DNA of 9,251 nucleotides. It comes from Chitinophagaceae bacterium UBA2793 (GTDB lineage Bacteria; Bacteroidota; Bacteroidia; Chitinophagales; Chitinophagaceae). The stretch spans positions 1-9,251 of the forward strand of contig DEHT01000074.1 of NCBI GenBank assembly GCA_002352045.1. The letters are read 5' to 3'. The notes beneath the pieces are model-generated. The model did no database searches. It saw only the letters and a list, made by a program, of their open reading frames with translations, and had not been told where the DNA came from. The number at the start of each line of letters is the position of its first letter. Position 1 is the first letter of the stretch. Made by a program: the position numbers and the translations under genes. Shown one piece after another: positions 7,600-9,251 of this stretch.

Positions 7600-8115
7600 T
7601 CAGGCGGCTTTTATATCAACCTTAAAAGCAAGGCAGAAATATTTATAGCCACTTGGTTTTCCATTTTTACTTTCAAATTTCCACTCTTTGCCTTCAGTAA
7701 AAGGAGGTTGTTTAGCACTACCGGCCACATCTGCAACGCCTAAATAAGTGTCGCTACTTTGTAATTTAAATCCATAGCTTTTGCCTTTATTCAAATGCAA
7801 TCCATTTAAATTAAATGGAATCCATTTGCCATTGTTGTCTTTACTTACCTGCACAGTGGCAGTTCCTAAAGATGCGCCCCATTGCTCCATGTTTTCATCA
7901 AAATCGTACACGGTAATTTGAACAGTTCCGGGCTTAGTAACAATGGTTGGAAAAATTTCAATTGCTTCCACATCGGTTTCCATGGGGGCTACAAAAGTTT
8001 GGCCGGCCACAAAGTCTTTATCGTCCATCGACCTATGACCAATCCATGAGGTAGCATTGTGTTGTACTTGTTCTACGGAAGAACGTAGCTTGATGCTGTT
8101 TGCTTGATATTCCAT
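7600..8115 (-). CDS. Hypothetical protein, probable beta-sandwich (jelly-roll) domain
   Basis: The 171-residue product has no signal peptide, membrane segment or lipobox and contains a single Cys (161), so it is probably cytoplasmic unless exported by another route. After a short N-terminal stretch (1-35) the sequence alternates hydrophobic strands with Gly/Asp/Asn turns: FVAGQTFVAP (35-44), VQITVYDFDE (65-74), LNKGKSYGFKLQSS (108-121), then YLGVAD, FTEGKEWKF (139-147) and a final strand LAFKVDI (162-168). This order (a G-x-x-Y-x-F-x-L-x-S strand, a Gly-rich turn, a G-x-x-W turn, and L-A-F-x-V at the end) resembles small jelly-roll, carbohydrate-binding-like modules of secreted proteins, which is an inference from pattern only. 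The start is the first ATG after an in-frame stop at 8131-8133. The small membrane ORF at 7386-7574 follows on the same strand. Confidence 0.8.
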   Translation of the reverse strand: MEYQANSIKLRSSVEQVQHNATSWIGHRSMDDKDFVAGQTFVAPMETDVEAIEIFPTIVTKPGTVQITVYDFDENMEQWGASLGTATVQVSKDNNGKWIPFNLNGLHLNKGKSYGFKLQSSDTYLGVADVAGSAKQPPFTEGKEWKFESKNGKPSGYKYFCLAFKVDIKAA

Positions 8116-8385
8116 AACCTGTTCATTTTTTTAAAAGATGAAGAATTAATTCAGGCTGGTTGTGTAAGTGGTTAAAAGAATAACTGTAATTTAAAAAATT
8201 TATTGTGCTGCATAAAGAGTTACGCACATTTTGCTGTTACATCTTTGTTAAAGCATTGTTTTAAGTATTTTAAAATATGAGATAACTATTGAGGAATAAG
8301 ATTATTTTAAAAGCTTTAACCAGCACAAAGGTTTTCAATCTGAATAACTATGAGTTTCACTCAAGGAAAAATGGCGGATTATAAG
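8116..8385. other. AT-rich noncoding stretch upstream of the 171-residue gene
   Basis: No ORF with protein-like composition is seen on either strand. The stretch should carry the promoter of the minus-strand gene at 7600-8115, but I find no clean TAnnTTTG element on that strand. No tRNA-like or other structured RNA was recognised. Confidence 0.5.
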
Positions 8386-8474
8386 TTGAACCCTTACAGG
8401 GTTCAATAAAACAATATGCATCATTTGTCCATCGGTGAAACCGATGGTTATTCATGTTTAACCCCATTCGGGGT
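8386..8474. repeat. Cluster of three short hairpins, likely a dispersed intergenic repeat
   Basis: Three perfect hairpins lie in 89 bases: ttgaaccc/gggttcaa (8386-8393 with 8399-8406, 5-base loop), ccatcggt/accgatgg (8429-8436 with 8440-8447, 3-base loop) and acccc/ggggt (8461-8465 with 8470-8474, 4-base loop). Similar trios are, from memory, common between genes in Bacteroidota, where they often give rise to spurious small-protein calls. The 63-codon plus-strand ORF crossing this region (8416-8607) is best seen as such an artefact. A structured RNA or a REP-type element are both possible. Confidence 0.5.
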
Positions 8475-8617
8475 ATTTAGTTTGGCCATAATATCAAATG
8501 ACGAAAATTGTTTAAAAAAGAAAAAAGACTTTAGCCGAAGCGGGTTAAAAAAACTACCGTTTCAAAAATGCTATAGACAAAAAATAATTATCAATGTTTG
8601 CAATTAAGTTTTAGAGC
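8475..8617. other. Noncoding spacer between two palindromic elements
   Basis: The stretch is AT-rich with an A-rich run at about 8512-8526. The small segment ccgaagcggg (8535-8544) looks like a decayed relative of the GC-rich hairpins just upstream. Nothing else was recognised. Confidence 0.35.
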
Positions 8618-8770
8618 TTGTACTACTGCACTATTAAGTTGGGCTAAAGCCCACTGGGAGAGCATTTAAATCAATAGCCCTGGGCTTAAGACCAGGGCTA
8701 TTGAACCCAGCTATTGAAACCAGCACCGTTTATGGGCTTTAGCCCAATTTGAAGTTTTTTAGTTGTACAA
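8618..8770. repeat. Nested inverted-repeat element, REP- or MITE-like
   Basis: Three nested pairs of arms share nearly one centre. The outer short arms are ttgtac (8618-8623) and gtacaa (8765-8770). The middle arms are 18 bp with one mismatch (8636-8653 and 8733-8750) and contain tgggctaaagccca, itself a near-palindrome. The inner perfect 13-bp stem (8671-8683 with 8692-8704) encloses an 8-base loop. The whole 153 bp could fold into a long hairpin or cruciform and encodes no protein. Its form suits a REP element mobilised by a REP-associated tyrosine transposase or a nonautonomous MITE, and it might also help end the propeller gene's transcript, whose stop codon is at 8808-8810. No transposase is present in the window. 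Confidence 0.55.
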
Positions 8771-8807
8771 TAATGAATTTTTATAGCAAAATAAAGAAGG
8801 GTTCTTA

Positions 8808-9251
8808 TTACCTGTAATGCTTTGGATTAAAGTCCACAGAAAAAATATCTTCTTTAAATCTGCCGGCTTGTTTTATCTGTCTTGAGAAATAGAGTTTCTT
8901 TTCTTTCTTGTGATAAAAGGGGCAAAATTCTGCATCGGCACTATTGATGATATTGCCCAGGTTTTTAGGCTTGCTCCATTTACTTTTTTTTCTAAATGAA
9001 ATATATAAATCTACTTCTCCAAAACCGGTTGAGTCGGTTGAAAAATAAATAATGTATTTACCGTTAGGTGCAATAAATGGATTCGACTCTCGCTCTGTTG
9101 TATTTATTGGCTGCCCCATATTTTGCGGGCTACTATATTTGCCATTTGTAAGTTCAGAAAAATAAATATCCGATTTGCCGATTCCATCTTCATTGTCTTT
9201 CATAAAATAAATGCTTCCATTATCGGTTAAAGAAGCATAAGATTCGGAAGC
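8808..9251 (-). CDS. PD40/TolB-like beta-propeller protein, C-terminal part
   Basis: The reading frame is open to the window edge, so the true start lies outside; the first visible ATG (9201-9203) is internal. The 147 visible residues form about three propeller blades. Each has the PD40 pattern of a surface strand (NPFIAPNGKYIIYFS in the clearest blade), a Gly/Asp turn, a D-[IL]-Y-[FIV]-S strand (SDIYFS, VDLYIS, EDIFSV) and a W/Y-S-x-P-x-N-[LM]-G linker (YSSPQNMG, WSKPKNLG). Such repeats occur in TolB and in many exported Bacteroidota proteins, some fused to OmpA domains. Here the protein ends right after the propeller, with neither an OmpA domain nor a T9SS tail. A periplasmic or surface place is likely but the N-terminus is not visible. 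Its function cannot be set from this part. Confidence 0.82.
   Translation of the reverse strand, partial: ASESYASLTDNGSIYFMKDNEDGIGKSDIYFSELTNGKYSSPQNMGQPINTTERESNPFIAPNGKYIIYFSTDSTGFGEVDLYISFRKKSKWSKPKNLGNIINSADAEFCPFYHKKEKKLYFSRQIKQAGRFKEDIFSVDFNPKHYR

Noticed and set aside
8416..8607. 63-codon plus-strand ORF with an ATG
   Set aside because: It is formed by reading through two of the three hairpins; the sequence is low in protein character and matches the type of spurious call seen at such repeats.

Overview
The window looks like chromosomal DNA from a Bacteroidota bacterium, probably of the Chitinophaga/Sphingobacteria type. The clues are a type IX secretion (T9SS) C-terminal sorting domain on a large secreted protease, a lipoprotein leader of the SCKK type typical of this phylum, AT-rich intergenic DNA, a -7 element of the TAnnTTTG type, and starts without clear Shine-Dalgarno sites. 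I could run no database search. Family names rest on motifs read by eye.

Layout. Positions 1-86 are the edge of something outside the window, followed by a strong hairpin (87-119). On the minus strand, 148-3621 encodes an 1157-residue M43 (pappalysin-type) zinc metalloprotease with a signal peptide, six tandem Ig-like repeats and a T9SS sorting tail. A terminator-like hairpin (3819-3852) separates it from a minus-strand gene of unknown function (3870-4721). That gene appears to have lost its lipoprotein leader (4722-4786) through a one-base frameshift in an A/T homopolymer. A divergent, AT-rich promoter region (4787-5000) with a 15-bp palindrome precedes the only convincing plus-strand gene, an 831-residue Lhr-family DEXH helicase (5001-7496) of the ligase-associated type.

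Beyond the helicase, two minus-strand genes lie 25 bp apart: a 171-residue probable beta-sandwich protein (7600-8115) and a possible 62-residue single-pass membrane protein (7386-7574), whose 3' half runs antisense to the end of the helicase gene. The roughly 690-bp gap at 8116-8807 holds no credible gene but contains two structured elements: three small hairpins (8386-8474) and a 153-bp nested inverted-repeat element (8618-8770) resembling a REP or MITE. The window closes with the C-terminal 147 residues of a PD40/TolB-like beta-propeller protein (8808-9251, minus).

The genes do not form one pathway. The protease, the putative lipoprotein and perhaps the propeller protein are envelope or secreted products, while the helicase is a cytoplasmic DNA-repair enzyme standing apart from its usual ligase and phosphoesterase partners. 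I see no clear new defence or mobile system. The items most worth checking are the frameshifted lipoprotein, the two intergenic palindromic elements and the overlapping small membrane ORF.
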